A stretch of DNA of 64,000 nucleotides from Rhizobium aethiopicum (GTDB lineage: Bacteria > Pseudomonadota > Alphaproteobacteria > Rhizobiales > Rhizobiaceae): NCBI RefSeq assembly GCF_900094625.1, contig NZ_FMAJ01000004.1:1-64000 (forward strand). Direction: 5' to 3'. The notes beneath the pieces are model-generated. The model saw only the letters and a list, made by a program, of their open reading frames with translations. It had not been told where the DNA came from and searched no databases. The position numbers were made by a program, and so were the translations under genes. Below, piece after piece: positions 42,896 through 53,491 of this stretch. Every line of letters begins with the position of its first letter. Positions within the stretch are counted from its first letter, which is position 1.

Positions 42896-43996
42896 ATGAC
42901 CAACGATCTTACCCGCAGAACATTGATGAAGAGCGCGGCGGCTGCCGGTCTCGCAACGGCTTTTGCCGGCCGCTCGGCGCTTGCCGCCGACGAACCGCTC
43001 GGCATCGCCCTCGTCGTTCCTTCGCCTGTCGGCGACGTCGGCTGGGGCCATGCGCTTGCCGCCGGCATCGACCCGATCAAGGCCGCCTATGGTGACAAGG
43101 TGAAGGTCACGATCATCGAAAATATCGCCGAAGGCCCGGACGCCGACCGCATCATGAACAAGACCGTCGCCGACGGAAATCATTTCCTGATCGCCGGCTC
43201 CTTCGGCTATCAGAACGGCGCGCTGCAGATCGCCCGCCGCAATCCGAAGGTCACCGTCCTGCATGCTTCAGGCTTCCAGGTCGCGCCGAACTTCTCGCCC
43301 TTCGCCGCCAAATATTTTCAAGGGACCTACCTGCTCGGCATGGCGGCGGCGGCCGTCTCCAAAACCGGAAAACTCGGCTCGGTGTCCGCCTTTGCCATTC
43401 CCGAGCTGATTACCTCGATCAACGCCTTCACGCTCGGCGCGCAGGCCGTCACGCCGGATATCGAAGTGTCTGTCGTCTGGGTCAATTCCTGGTTCGATCC
43501 GGCCAAGGAGCAGGAAGCTGCCAAGGCGCTGATCTCGCAGGGCTGCGACGTGATCTTCTCCAATGCCCAGGATACGCCGTCGGTGATCTCGGCCTGCGAA
43601 GAAGCCGGCGTCTATGCCTTCAACCTCAACTCATCAATGAAGAAATATGCCGAAAAGACCTACCTCGGCTGCATCGCAACCGACTGGTCGCCGTTTTTCA
43701 AAGCGTCGGTCGACGCCCATCTTGCCGGCACCTTCAAGGGCGCCAATGCCTTCCTCGGTGTTGCCGACAAGGTGGTCGAAGTCGTCGATTGGAACCCGGC
43801 CATCCCGGCCGATACGATGATCAAGATCAAGGAAATCGAGGCGAAGATTGCCGATGGCAGCTTCTCGCCGTTTACCGGTCCGATCACCAAGGCCGATGGC
43901 AGCGAAGGTGCCGCCTCGGGTACGACGCTGACGGACGCCCAGATCGTCGCGATGGACTGGCACGTCAAGGGTGTCACGACGCCGCTGCCGAAGTAA
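42896..43996 (+). CDS. BMP-family substrate-binding protein
   Basis: 366 residues. The N-terminus carries a twin-arginine-type signal (RRTLMKSAAAAGLATAFAG, cleavage near ALA-ADE), so it is exported to the periplasm, probably folded. The body matches the Bmp/PnrA group that binds nucleosides and purines (VGDVGWGHALAAGIDP, IFSNAQDTPSVISACEE). AGAGGGA precedes the start. It should deliver substrate to the ATPase and two permeases that follow. Confidence 0.85.
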   Translation: MTNDLTRRTLMKSAAAAGLATAFAGRSALAADEPLGIALVVPSPVGDVGWGHALAAGIDPIKAAYGDKVKVTIIENIAEGPDADRIMNKTVADGNHFLIAGSFGYQNGALQIARRNPKVTVLHASGFQVAPNFSPFAAKYFQGTYLLGMAAAAVSKTGKLGSVSAFAIPELITSINAFTLGAQAVTPDIEVSVVWVNSWFDPAKEQEAAKALISQGCDVIFSNAQDTPSVISACEEAGVYAFNLNSSMKKYAEKTYLGCIATDWSPFFKASVDAHLAGTFKGANAFLGVADKVVEVVDWNPAIPADTMIKIKEIEAKIADGSFSPFTGPITKADGSEGAASGTTLTDAQIVAMDWHVKGVTTPLPK

Positions 43997-43999
43997 GCC

Positions 44000-45520
44000 A
44001 TGGCAAGCCCGCTCCTGTCGCTGCGCGGCATTACCAAGAGCTACGGCCCGGTCGATGCCAATCAGCAAATCGATCTCGACGTGGCTCCACGATCCATCCA
44101 TGCCATCCTCGGAGAAAATGGGGCTGGCAAGTCGACGCTGATGAAGCTGATCTACGGCGTCGAACAGCCGGACAGCGGCACCGTCGCCTGGAACGGGAAA
44201 GCCCTCAGCCTTGCCTCTCCCGCAGAGGCAAGGCGCGCCGGTATCGGCATGGTGTTCCAGCACTTCTCACTGTTCGAGAGCCTGACAGTCGTCGAGAACA
44301 TCCGCCTGATCGTCTCTGGCAAAAAGAGCGAACTTGCGCAACGCATTCGCAAGCTCGGACATGAGTTCAGCCTTGAGGTCGATCCGTTCGCCCACGTCCA
44401 TTCGCTTTCCGTCGGCGAGAGACAGCGGGTGGAAATCATCCGATGCCTGATGACCGATCCGAAACTGCTTATCCTTGACGAGCCGACCTCTGTGCTGCCG
44501 CCGCAGGCGGTGGAAAAACTCTTCGAGACATTGCGGCGGCTGCGCGACGGCGGTGTGTCCATCCTGTTCATCTCCCACAAGCTGGAAGAAATCCAGTCGC
44601 TCTGCGATCGCGCGACGATCCTGCGCGGCGGACGCGTCACCGGTCATGTCGATCCCCGCGAGCATGATGCCCACGAGCTTGCCCGCATGATGATCGGCCG
44701 CGACATGCCGGAACCGATGCCTGCGCTGCGGTTGGCCGAAGGCGAAAAGCGCCTGGAACTTGTCGGGCTAGATTACCGGGCGGACCCTTTGGCCGCGCCG
44801 CTTTCGAATGTCAGCCTCACCGTACGCGCCGGCGAAATCCTCGGCATTGCCGGGATTTCCGGAAACGGCCAAAGCGAACTCGCAGCGCTCATTTCGGGCG
44901 AAACCCTATTGCCGCGGGATCAGCGCGACCAGATCTTCATGATGGGCCGCGACGTCGGCGCACTCGACTCTGCCGCCCGCCGGCGGCTCGGTTTCGCCTT
45001 CGTGCCGGAGGACCGGCTCGGCCGCGGTGCGGTTCCTGAGATGTCGCTCACCCTCAACAGCCTGCTGACCGCCCATCCGCTAAACCTCGTCAGGCATGGC
45101 CTGCTCGACACGGTCCGGGCGAGAGCCTTCACCGATGATTGCATCCGGGACTATGACGTGCGCACGCGCGGTCCAGGGGCAGAGGCCGGGTCGCTTTCCG
45201 GCGGCAACCTGCAAAAATTCATTGTCGGACGCGAGATCATGCTGGCGCCGAAGCTCCTTTTCCTCGCTCAGCCGACCTGGGGCGTCGATATCGGCGCGGC
45301 CGCCGCAATCCGCAAGCGGCTTATGCGCCTTCGCAATGAGGGCATGGCGATCCTCGTCATTTCCGAGGAGCTCGAGGAACTGTTCGAACTCAGCGACTTC
45401 ATACAGGTCCTGTATCACGGCACGTTGAGCCCGCCGCTGGTCACGCGTGACACCAACCCCGAAGAGATTGGCCGCTACATGATCGGGGCCCTGCCGCAGC
45501 AAGAGAAAGCCATCGCATGA
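44000..45520 (+). CDS. Tandem ABC ATPase of nucleoside/purine-type importer
   Basis: 506 residues with two ABC halves. The first has Walker A GENGAGKST, signature LSVGERQRVEI and LDEPTSVLPPQ. The second has a degenerate Walker A (GISGNGQSE), signature LSGGNLQKFIVG and LAQPTWGVD. This arrangement is that of sugar/nucleoside importers (RbsA/YufO type). It starts 3 nt after the binding-protein stop. Confidence 0.9.
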   Translation: MASPLLSLRGITKSYGPVDANQQIDLDVAPRSIHAILGENGAGKSTLMKLIYGVEQPDSGTVAWNGKALSLASPAEARRAGIGMVFQHFSLFESLTVVENIRLIVSGKKSELAQRIRKLGHEFSLEVDPFAHVHSLSVGERQRVEIIRCLMTDPKLLILDEPTSVLPPQAVEKLFETLRRLRDGGVSILFISHKLEEIQSLCDRATILRGGRVTGHVDPREHDAHELARMMIGRDMPEPMPALRLAEGEKRLELVGLDYRADPLAAPLSNVSLTVRAGEILGIAGISGNGQSELAALISGETLLPRDQRDQIFMMGRDVGALDSAARRRLGFAFVPEDRLGRGAVPEMSLTLNSLLTAHPLNLVRHGLLDTVRARAFTDDCIRDYDVRTRGPGAEAGSLSGGNLQKFIVGREIMLAPKLLFLAQPTWGVDIGAAAAIRKRLMRLRNEGMAILVISEELEELFELSDFIQVLYHGTLSPPLVTRDTNPEEIGRYMIGALPQQEKAIA

Positions 45521-46617
45521 GCCGACCCTTCCTTGCCGCCTTTCCAACTCTGGTCCGCCGGGAGCGAGCATCGCTTGCCGCCACCCTTCTGGCGCCGCCC
45601 ATCGCCCTCGTCGTCACCGTCATTTTCAATCTCGGACTTTACGTCGCCATGGGGCGCGATCCGGCTGCGGTGATCTATGCAATGCTGATCGAGCCCTTTT
45701 ACTCGTGGGCATCGTTCTCCGAAGTGCTGTTGAAGACCGCTCCCCTGCTCCTCATCGCGCAGGGGCTTGCGATCGGCTTTCGCGCCAAGGTGTTCAATAT
45801 CGGTGCCGAAGGACAATTCGTGCACGGTGCGATCTTCGCCTCCGCCATTCCGATCTGGTGGCCCGAGGCAACCGGCCAATGGATCTGGCCGGCAATGCTG
45901 CTGCTCGGCATGCTGGGCGGGGCGTTCTGGGCGTCGCTGACCGCCTTCTGGCGCGTCCGGCTCAATGCCAACGAAATTCTCGTTTCGCTGATGCTGAGTT
46001 TCGTTGCCGTGCAACTCCTCAATTATCTGCTGCTCGGTCCCTGGAAGGACCCGAACGGTTTCAATTTTCCGCAGTCCGTCATGTTCCAATATGACGCGAT
46101 GGTGCCGATCCTGATCGAGGGAACACGCGTCAATGTCGCGCTCATCCTCGCCGTCCTCCTGTCGATCGCCGCATGGGTCTTCATGCAGAAGAGCTTCATC
46201 GGCTATAAATTGCAGGTCGGCGGCCTGGCGCCGCGCGCGGCGAGCTATGCTGGATTCCGGGAAAGCTGGGCAATCTGGCTTTCGCTGCTGATCGGCGGAG
46301 CTGCAGCCGGTCTTGCCGGTGCAGCCGAAGTCGCCGGTCCGCTCGGCCAGCTGCAACGCTCGATCTCGACCGGATACGGTTATGCGGCGATTATCGTCGC
46401 CTATCTCGGCGGGCTGCACCCGATCGGCATCGTTATCTCCGCGGTTGTCATGGCTGCGCTCTACATCGGCGGTGACAACGCCATGGTCTCTGCCAATCTG
46501 CCGATTGCGGCGGTCCGGGTTTTCCAGGGCAGCCTGCTCCTTGCCTATCTCGTGGCCATCGCCTTCGTCCGCTACCGTTTTGTCTGGCGGCCCGCATCGA
46601 CCAGGAGCCCGACATGA
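45517..46617 (+). CDS. ABC importer permease 1
   Basis: 366 residues, about nine membrane helices, YufP-type. The motif IGAEGQFVHGAIF and GLAGAAEVAGPLGQLQ are family features. ATGA overlap with the ATPase gene and with the next permease. Confidence 0.9.
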   Translation: MSRPFLAAFPTLVRRERASLAATLLAPPIALVVTVIFNLGLYVAMGRDPAAVIYAMLIEPFYSWASFSEVLLKTAPLLLIAQGLAIGFRAKVFNIGAEGQFVHGAIFASAIPIWWPEATGQWIWPAMLLLGMLGGAFWASLTAFWRVRLNANEILVSLMLSFVAVQLLNYLLLGPWKDPNGFNFPQSVMFQYDAMVPILIEGTRVNVALILAVLLSIAAWVFMQKSFIGYKLQVGGLAPRAASYAGFRESWAIWLSLLIGGAAAGLAGAAEVAGPLGQLQRSISTGYGYAAIIVAYLGGLHPIGIVISAVVMAALYIGGDNAMVSANLPIAAVRVFQGSLLLAYLVAIAFVRYRFVWRPASTRSPT

Positions 46618-47528
46618 ACGCCGTCGAGTTCGTTCTGACCGGCATGCTGGCGGCTGCGACACCGTTTCTCCTGGCAGCGCTCGGAGAGCTTATCGTCGAG
46701 CGTGCCGGCGTGCTCAATCTCGGCGTCGAGGGGCTGATGGCATTCGGCGCCGTCATCGCCTTCATCATCGTCTATCATGGCGGCGGTCATTTTCTGGCTT
46801 TTCTCGCCGCCGGCCTCGGCGGCGCGCTTTTGTCCCTGATTTTTGGGGCAATCGTCCTCGGCTTCAATGCAAACCAGGTCGCGACCGGGCTTGCGATCGG
46901 GATTCTCGGGCAGGGGCTGTCGGCGTTGTTCGGCAAAACCTATGAGAGCCTGACGGTCAGGGCGCTGCCGAAGATCACCATTCCCGGTCTTTCTGATATT
47001 CCCGTCATCGGCGGCCTGTTTACCCAGGATATCGTCGTCTGGCTTTCGCTGGTCGTGACCGTCGCGATCTGGGCGATGTTTGCATATGGCAAGGTCGGAC
47101 TGATCATCCGCGCCGTTGGCGAAAACCCGCAAGCGGCGCATGCCATCGGCTATCCGGTCATCGCCATCCGCTTCGCCGCAGTAGCCGTCGGCGGAATGAT
47201 GGCGGGCTGTGCCGGCGCCTATGCGGCGACGATCTACACACCGCTATGGGCGGATGGCATGGTTGCCGGCCGCGGCTGGATCGCGATTGCACTCGTCGTG
47301 TTCGGAACCTGGCTGACCGGCCGCATCTTTCTGGGCGCATGTCTGTTCGGCGCGGTATCGCTTATGGGGCTTGCCGCCCAGGCGACCGGGCTCGACGTTC
47401 CCTCGCAGTTGCTCGCGTGTCTGCCCTATATGGTGACGATCATCGTGCTCGGCATCATTTCGGCGGATCGCCGCCTGCTCAAGCTCAATGGCGTCGCCTC
47501 GCTCGGCGAGCCGTTCGAGCGAGCATGA
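46614..47528 (+). CDS. ABC importer permease 2
   Basis: 304 residues, YufQ-type, with LGEL(I)VERAGVLNLGVEGLM near the start and a helix-rich body. Last gene of the plus-strand operon that begins with the Rieske gene. Confidence 0.9.
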   Translation: MNAVEFVLTGMLAAATPFLLAALGELIVERAGVLNLGVEGLMAFGAVIAFIIVYHGGGHFLAFLAAGLGGALLSLIFGAIVLGFNANQVATGLAIGILGQGLSALFGKTYESLTVRALPKITIPGLSDIPVIGGLFTQDIVVWLSLVVTVAIWAMFAYGKVGLIIRAVGENPQAAHAIGYPVIAIRFAAVAVGGMMAGCAGAYAATIYTPLWADGMVAGRGWIAIALVVFGTWLTGRIFLGACLFGAVSLMGLAAQATGLDVPSQLLACLPYMVTIIVLGIISADRRLLKLNGVASLGEPFERA

Positions 47529-47629
47529 TGACGACCCGGCCGGGCTAATGGCAGTTGGAGCGGTGTCGCCCTGCTCTCGGAGAGCGACCACGGTCGGTCG
47601 TACCCGGAGCTGGGGGCCCAACAATCGTA

Positions 47630-48163
47630 TCAGCCTGGGCCAGGCGTCTTGCGACCGCGAGCTTCAAATTCGACGAGCAATGACTTGAGTTCGACCTCTC
47701 GGACGCGTCGCGCCGCTTCATCAGGGCTGACCCATTCGAGAATACGCTGGCCCTGCTCCTTGAAGTCATTGCTGATCTCGGTGATTTCGATCTGAAACAC
47801 GTCGACGATGCATGGCGCCACATCGCCGTCGTCCAGTTCTTTCAGATAAGTATAGCAGCCAACAGGTTTCTTCCTCACTGTCCCGCGCACGCCTGCCTCC
47901 TCCCAGGCTTCGATCGCCGCCGCTTCGAAAGGCTTCTTCCCCTTCATCGGCCATCCCTTCGGTATGACCCAGCGCGCCCGCTCGCGCGATGTAATGACCA
48001 GGATTTCGATCCTCGGTCCGCCATCGCAATAGCGAAAGCAGAGGGCGCCATATTGTTGGCGAAACGCACCGGCGAACAGCTTCGCAGGAACAGCGGCGAG
48101 CTGCCGCAGCAATGGCTGAGATCTGTCTGGCCGGGGCTTGCTGCGTTTTTTCGTAGACTTCAT
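47630..48163 (-). CDS. Nudix hydrolase
   Basis: 177 residues from ATG 48163; a TTG at 48247 would extend it into the HAD gene. The Nudix box reads WPMKGKKPFEAAAIEAWEEAGV, with the EAWEEAG core intact and the usual arginine replaced by isoleucine, as in the IPKGWPM-type branch. It may act on a diphosphoinositol, nucleotide or similar diphosphate. It follows the HAD gene on the same strand after about 80 nt. Confidence 0.8.
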   Translation of the reverse strand: MKSTKKRSKPRPDRSQPLLRQLAAVPAKLFAGAFRQQYGALCFRYCDGGPRIEILVITSRERARWVIPKGWPMKGKKPFEAAAIEAWEEAGVRGTVRKKPVGCYTYLKELDDGDVAPCIVDVFQIEITEISNDFKEQGQRILEWVSPDEAARRVREVELKSLLVEFEARGRKTPGPG

Positions 48164-48243
48164 GGCGTTCGGCTTCAACTCATCCTGCGACCCGGGCCCA
48201 CTTTTTATCGGCGGGCCCTGCTTGCTTCCAGGCTGCCGGCGCC

Positions 48244-49038
48244 TCAATCACCCGTGGCCCTGGCATCCAGGATAGTCCTGGCAATGTCGGCAAATCCAAG
48301 TCCTGCGGGCTCTGAAGATATCCATTTCGGGACATGTCGCAGATAGGGAAGAACGGGAACAATATTGCCGACGCCGAAGGAATTCCGGATGAAGCCGAAC
48401 ATCGGCGCATCGTTTCGAGAATCGCCGACGAAGGCCGTAACGGAAGGTAATTCAGCGGGGTCGACCCCGAATATGCCGGCAAGGACGCGCTCGCTCATGG
48501 CGCGTTTGTCATAATCGCCTATCCAGGTGTTGATGTGGATGGAACTGATGGCGACGGTCCCGCCGATTGCCCTGATACTGGATGCGAGATCTTCGACTTC
48601 CTGCGTATCATGACCCTTAATGTCGATTGCAACGTCAGCCAAGCGGAACACCTGGTCGTGGGCGATCTTGAAGGTGCCGCCTTTTTCCGAGATCAGCTTT
48701 TTGATAACACCAAGATGCCGGCTTTGACGCTCGCGCTGCAGTGAGGCGTTCTCCCAGTAATCGAAAACAACCTCACCGTTACGGCGGGTAACGGCATAAG
48801 CGCCGCTTTCGCCAATGACCGCGGCAACAGGCCAGGCACGCACGATGTGTTCGCACCAGCCGGCGGAACCACCCGTGACCGGCACGACGGCGATGCCGGC
48901 CCGGCTGAGCTCCCAAAGGGCGTCATAGGTGCGCGGCAGAAGCTTACCTTCCGTCGTCAGCGTATCATCGATATCGGTGAAGAGATAACGCACATGCTGC
49001 AATTCATGCGCAGAGGGTGCCAGATCTACGAACGTCAC
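48244..49038 (-). CDS. HAD-IIB phosphatase
   Basis: 264 residues. Motif I is FTDIDDTLT (Asp22, Asp24); motif IV is FVGDSRNDAPMF. The cap arrangement fits the Cof/mannosyl-3-phosphoglycerate-phosphatase group. Its start overlaps the DeoR stop (ATGA). In a glycerol-phosphate operon it may dephosphorylate a glycerol phosphate or sugar phosphate. Confidence 0.85.
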   Translation of the reverse strand: MTFVDLAPSAHELQHVRYLFTDIDDTLTTEGKLLPRTYDALWELSRAGIAVVPVTGGSAGWCEHIVRAWPVAAVIGESGAYAVTRRNGEVVFDYWENASLQRERQSRHLGVIKKLISEKGGTFKIAHDQVFRLADVAIDIKGHDTQEVEDLASSIRAIGGTVAISSIHINTWIGDYDKRAMSERVLAGIFGVDPAELPSVTAFVGDSRNDAPMFGFIRNSFGVGNIVPVLPYLRHVPKWISSEPAGLGFADIARTILDARATGD

Positions 49039-49820
49039 GTCATGTCCTCGCCGCAGGTCACCACCCCCATGCTGCTCTCGGCCAGTACAGCAGCAACCGA
49101 CGGATCGAACGGCAGCCGGTCCGTGTAAAAGCGGGTGATTTTATGGAAAGGCGCGACGCGCACCGCCGCATGGCGGGTCCATTTGCTGACGTCTGCGGCC
49201 AAGAGACGCGTTTGCGAATTCTCCAGAAGCGCATTGGTGATCTGCGCCTCGCTAACGCTGAAGTCCATCAGGCCGTTCACCGGGCTCAGCGCACCGGCAC
49301 CGACGACGGCATAAGTCGCATAGAATTTTTCGACGAATTTGATCACATCGCTGCCCACGACGTCGCGGTCGTCATGGCGCAGAAGGCCGCCGGTAAGATG
49401 GACCTCGACACTCGGCGATTCGCAAAGGGTCAACGCGACATGGATGTTGTTGGTGATGACGGTCAGCCCCTGGTGATCGCGCAACGCCTCGGCAACGAAT
49501 TGAACCGTGCTGCCGATCCCAAGGAATACCGTCGCCTCCGGGCCGATATCGGCGGCGACCCGTTTTGCAATCAGGCGCTTGGCCCGACGGTTCAGCTGGG
49601 CGCGGGCGTTGAGCGAAATATTGCTGCCTTCGACCGGCACATCAACACCGCCGTGAAAGCGACGGGCGTGCCCGAGGTCGCAAAGGGCATTGATATCACG
49701 GCGGATCGTCTGGGTCGTCAGATCGTACCGGCGCGCCAGATCATCGATATATTGGACGCCCTCCGTTTCGATCAGCGCAAGTATTTCGCGTTGCCGGCTC
49801 GATATGACCCGCTGCCTCAT
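49035..49820 (-). CDS. DeoR-family regulator, GlpR-like
   Basis: 261 residues. N-terminal HTH RQREILALIETEGVQYIDDL and TTQTIRRDINALCDLGHARR, then the sugar-phosphate-sensing domain (FLGIGSTVQFVAEAL, LLAADVSKW). Ten nucleotides separate it from the phosphodiesterase gene. Glycerol-3-phosphate is the likely inducer. Two palindromes upstream of ugpB are its probable binding sites. Confidence 0.85.
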   Translation of the reverse strand: MRQRVISSRQREILALIETEGVQYIDDLARRYDLTTQTIRRDINALCDLGHARRFHGGVDVPVEGSNISLNARAQLNRRAKRLIAKRVAADIGPEATVFLGIGSTVQFVAEALRDHQGLTVITNNIHVALTLCESPSVEVHLTGGLLRHDDRDVVGSDVIKFVEKFYATYAVVGAGALSPVNGLMDFSVSEAQITNALLENSQTRLLAADVSKWTRHAAVRVAPFHKITRFYTDRLPFDPSVAAVLAESSMGVVTCGEDMT

Positions 49821-49829
49821 CGCTATTTC

Positions 49830-50579
49830 CTATGAGAGATAGACACTCGGGTCGTCTGTTATCACGCCGGTCAGCCCGACAGGCCAAAAAGATGCGAGCA
49901 GCTTCGGATCGTTGCAGGTCCATGCCCGCACCTTGATCTGCTGCTGCGCCGCCTCCTCGAGGAAACCGATGCTGAGAGACTTGTATCCCAGGTGGACCGT
50001 CCTTGCGGGAAGTGACTGAAGAATTTCACTCCAGTCATCCGGCAATTTGCTCCACAACATGGCAAGCTCGTAATCGGGATCGATTTCGTGCATGCGCTTG
50101 AGCGCAGCTGCGTCGAAGCTCGATATCATGATCTTGGTCTGTGGCGCGCGCGCCTTCAAATGGTCGTCAACGGTTTTCACCAGCTGATCGAGCGATTTGT
50201 GGTGCGGATGCTGCTTGATCTCGACATTGGCATTCAGCCCCAGCTCACCCAATGCGGACAGCACCTGGGCAAGGGTCGGAAGGGGTTCGCCCTTGAAGCG
50301 CGGATCGAACCACGCGCCGGCGTCGATCTTGTGAAGGTCGGATGCGGTGAGATCGCTGAGCTTGCCGGTCGAGGAAGAGCAGCGGTCGACCGACACGTCG
50401 TGGATGACGACCGGTGTGCCGTCGCCAAGAAGGGCGACGTCGAGTTCGACCCATTCGGCGCCCTGGTCGGCAGCCGCCCGAAAAGCCGCGATCGTGTTCT
50501 CCGGCGCGACAGCGGATGCGCCTCGATGTGCCTGAACTTCACCGGGGACGGGTCCGGATCGCGGCTCTGAGTTTGGCAT
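49830..50579 (-). CDS. Glycerophosphodiester phosphodiesterase
   Basis: 249 residues from ATG 50579. Catalytic features: AHRGASAVAPENT (His18, Arg19, Glu27), WVELDVAL (Glu45, Asp47), VVIHD (His60), and a C-terminal ITDDPSVYL. It is a cytoplasmic UgpQ-like enzyme that releases glycerol-3-phosphate from glycerophosphodiesters brought in by the Ugp importer encoded next to it. Confidence 0.9.
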   Translation of the reverse strand: MPNSEPRSGPVPGEVQAHRGASAVAPENTIAAFRAAADQGAEWVELDVALLGDGTPVVIHDVSVDRCSSSTGKLSDLTASDLHKIDAGAWFDPRFKGEPLPTLAQVLSALGELGLNANVEIKQHPHHKSLDQLVKTVDDHLKARAPQTKIMISSFDAAALKRMHEIDPDYELAMLWSKLPDDWSEILQSLPARTVHLGYKSLSIGFLEEAAQQQIKVRAWTCNDPKLLASFWPVGLTGVITDDPSVYLS

Positions 50580-50639
50580 GTCCTTCTCTTTCCTCAATTT
50601 TGTCCGCTGCAGACCTTCGTATCTCGCAATACGGCCGTT

Positions 50640-51686
<1,047 letters not shown>

Positions 51687-51687
51687 T

Positions 51688-52536
51688 TCATTTCTCCGTT
51701 TCGACCAGGCCTTTGACGAAAAGGCGTTGCATGGCGACGATGACGAGGACGGGCGGCAAGGCGGCAAGGATGACCGCTGCCATGACGAGGTTCCAGCGCG
51801 GCACAGCATCCGCGACCGCGGCCATGCGCTGGATACCCATGACGACGGTGTAGAGGCTCTGGTCGGTCGTGACGATGAGCGGCCACAGATACTGGTTCCA
51901 GCCGAGCACGAAGAGGATGATGAACAAGGCTGCGATATTGGTCACCGACAGCGGCAACAGGATGTCTCGGAAGAATTTCATCGGCCCCGCCCCGTCAACG
52001 CGTGCGGCTTCCATCAGCTCGTCGGGCACGGTGAGGAAAAACTGACGAAACAGGAAGGTGGCGGTCGCCGATGCGATCAGCGGAATGATGAGACCGCCAT
52101 AATTGTTCAGCATTCCGAGGTCGGCGACCACCTTGTAGGTCGGTACGATGCGCACCTCGACCGGCAACATCAGGGTGATGAAGATCATCCAGAAGGAGAG
52201 CGTGCGAAAGGGAAATCGAAAATAGACGATGGCGAAGGCAGAAAGGATGGAAATGGCGATTTTACCGACCGCGACACCCACCGCCATGATCAACGAGTTG
52301 AACAGCATCGGTCCGATCGGCGGTGCGCCAGAACTCGTCATGCCCGAAGACAGCATGGTCGAATAGTTTTCGATCAGGTGCGGTCCCGGCACCAGCGGCA
52401 CGACGCCAGACAGAAAGTCGTTCGGACCGTGGCTCGATGCGATGAAGGCGATATAGACCGGGAAGACCACGATCGTGACGCCGAGGATCAGGACGAGGTG
52501 AGCCAGAAAATTCAGGAAAGGGCGATTTTCAACCAA
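51688..52536 (-). CDS. ugpE: Glycerol-3-phosphate importer permease
   Basis: 282 residues, six membrane helices, with the EAA loop [20 protein letters not shown]. UgpE/MalG-type inner permease. Confidence 0.9.
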   Translation of the reverse strand: MVENRPFLNFLAHLVLILGVTIVVFPVYIAFIASSHGPNDFLSGVVPLVPGPHLIENYSTMLSSGMTSSGAPPIGPMLFNSLIMAVGVAVGKIAISILSAFAIVYFRFPFRTLSFWMIFITLMLPVEVRIVPTYKVVADLGMLNNYGGLIIPLIASATATFLFRQFFLTVPDELMEAARVDGAGPMKFFRDILLPLSVTNIAALFIILFVLGWNQYLWPLIVTTDQSLYTVVMGIQRMAAVADAVPRWNLVMAAVILAALPPVLVIVAMQRLFVKGLVETEK

Positions 52537-52548
52537 CTTTGACGCTCC

Positions 52549-53433
52549 TCAATATTGCACGCGGCGTTCGATGAAGCGGAACTGGATCGCGGTGAGAGCG
52601 ATAACGATCAGCATGAGTATGACGGACTGCGCTGCGGAGGAGCCCAGGTTGAGGCCGATGAAGCCATCGAAATAAACCTTGTAGACGAGAATTTCGGTGG
52701 CGCGCGCCGGCCCTCCCTGCGTCGTCGCATGAACGATGCCGAAGGTGTCGAACATGGCGTAAACGATGTTGATGACGACCAGATAGAAGGTTGTCGGCGA
52801 GATCAACGGGAACACGATCGTCCAGAAGCGCTTCACCGGCCCGGCGCCGTCGATGGCGCCGGCTTCCTGGAGCGAGCGCGGCACGGATTGCAGCGCGGCC
52901 AGGAAAAACAGAAAGTTGTAGGAAATCTGTTTCCAGGTGGCGGCGATCACGATCAGGACCATCGCATCGTCGGGATTGATCAGATGGTTCCAGTTGATCC
53001 CCATGCTGCGCAGCATATAGGCGACGATGCCGATCGACGGATTGAACATGAACCACCAGAGGATACCGGCGATCGCCGGCGCGACGGCGTAGGGCCAGAT
53101 CAGCAAGGTCGAGTAAAGGCGCGATGTGCGCAGCACACGCATGGCCGCGGCAGCCAGAATGAGCGCGATCGTCGTCGACAACACGGTTACCAGAAGCGCG
53201 AAGACCAGTGTGTGGCCGAAGGCGTCCATATAGAGCGGGTCGGCAAAGAGCCGGCGATAATTCTGGAACCAGACGAAGCTCGTTTTAAAACCAAAGGCAT
53301 CCTGGCGAAGAAAGGATTGCCAGAAGGCGGTTGCCGCCGGCCACAGAAAGAAGACGATCGTTATCAAAAGCTGGGGAGCAATAAGCAGATAAGGCAAAAC
53401 CCTATTGGGAAAGACGGTTCGTTTGGTTTGCAT
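52549..53433 (-). CDS. ugpA: Glycerol-3-phosphate importer permease
   Basis: 294 residues, six membrane helices, EAA loop [20 protein letters not shown]. UgpA/MalF-type; 12 nt before ugpE. Confidence 0.9.
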   Translation of the reverse strand: MQTKRTVFPNRVLPYLLIAPQLLITIVFFLWPAATAFWQSFLRQDAFGFKTSFVWFQNYRRLFADPLYMDAFGHTLVFALLVTVLSTTIALILAAAAMRVLRTSRLYSTLLIWPYAVAPAIAGILWWFMFNPSIGIVAYMLRSMGINWNHLINPDDAMVLIVIAATWKQISYNFLFFLAALQSVPRSLQEAGAIDGAGPVKRFWTIVFPLISPTTFYLVVINIVYAMFDTFGIVHATTQGGPARATEILVYKVYFDGFIGLNLGSSAAQSVILMLIVIALTAIQFRFIERRVQY

Positions 53434-53455
53434 GGGCCCTCACAAATGACGGAAA

Positions 53456-53483
53456 GGCAGGGGCCGGTTGACCGGCCCCTGCC
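53456..53483 (-). terminator. Strong hairpin between ugpB and ugpA
   Basis: A perfect 13-bp GC-rich stem (GGCAGGGGCCGGT with its complement) with a 2-nt centre, 8 nt after the ugpB stop. Hairpins here usually stabilise or partly terminate the binding-protein mRNA, so that more binding protein than permease is made. Confidence 0.65.
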
Positions 53484-53491
53484 CCGAGCCC

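Noticed and set aside
45475..46662. 395-residue minus-strand frame
   Set aside because: Antisense to the first permease gene; no motif.
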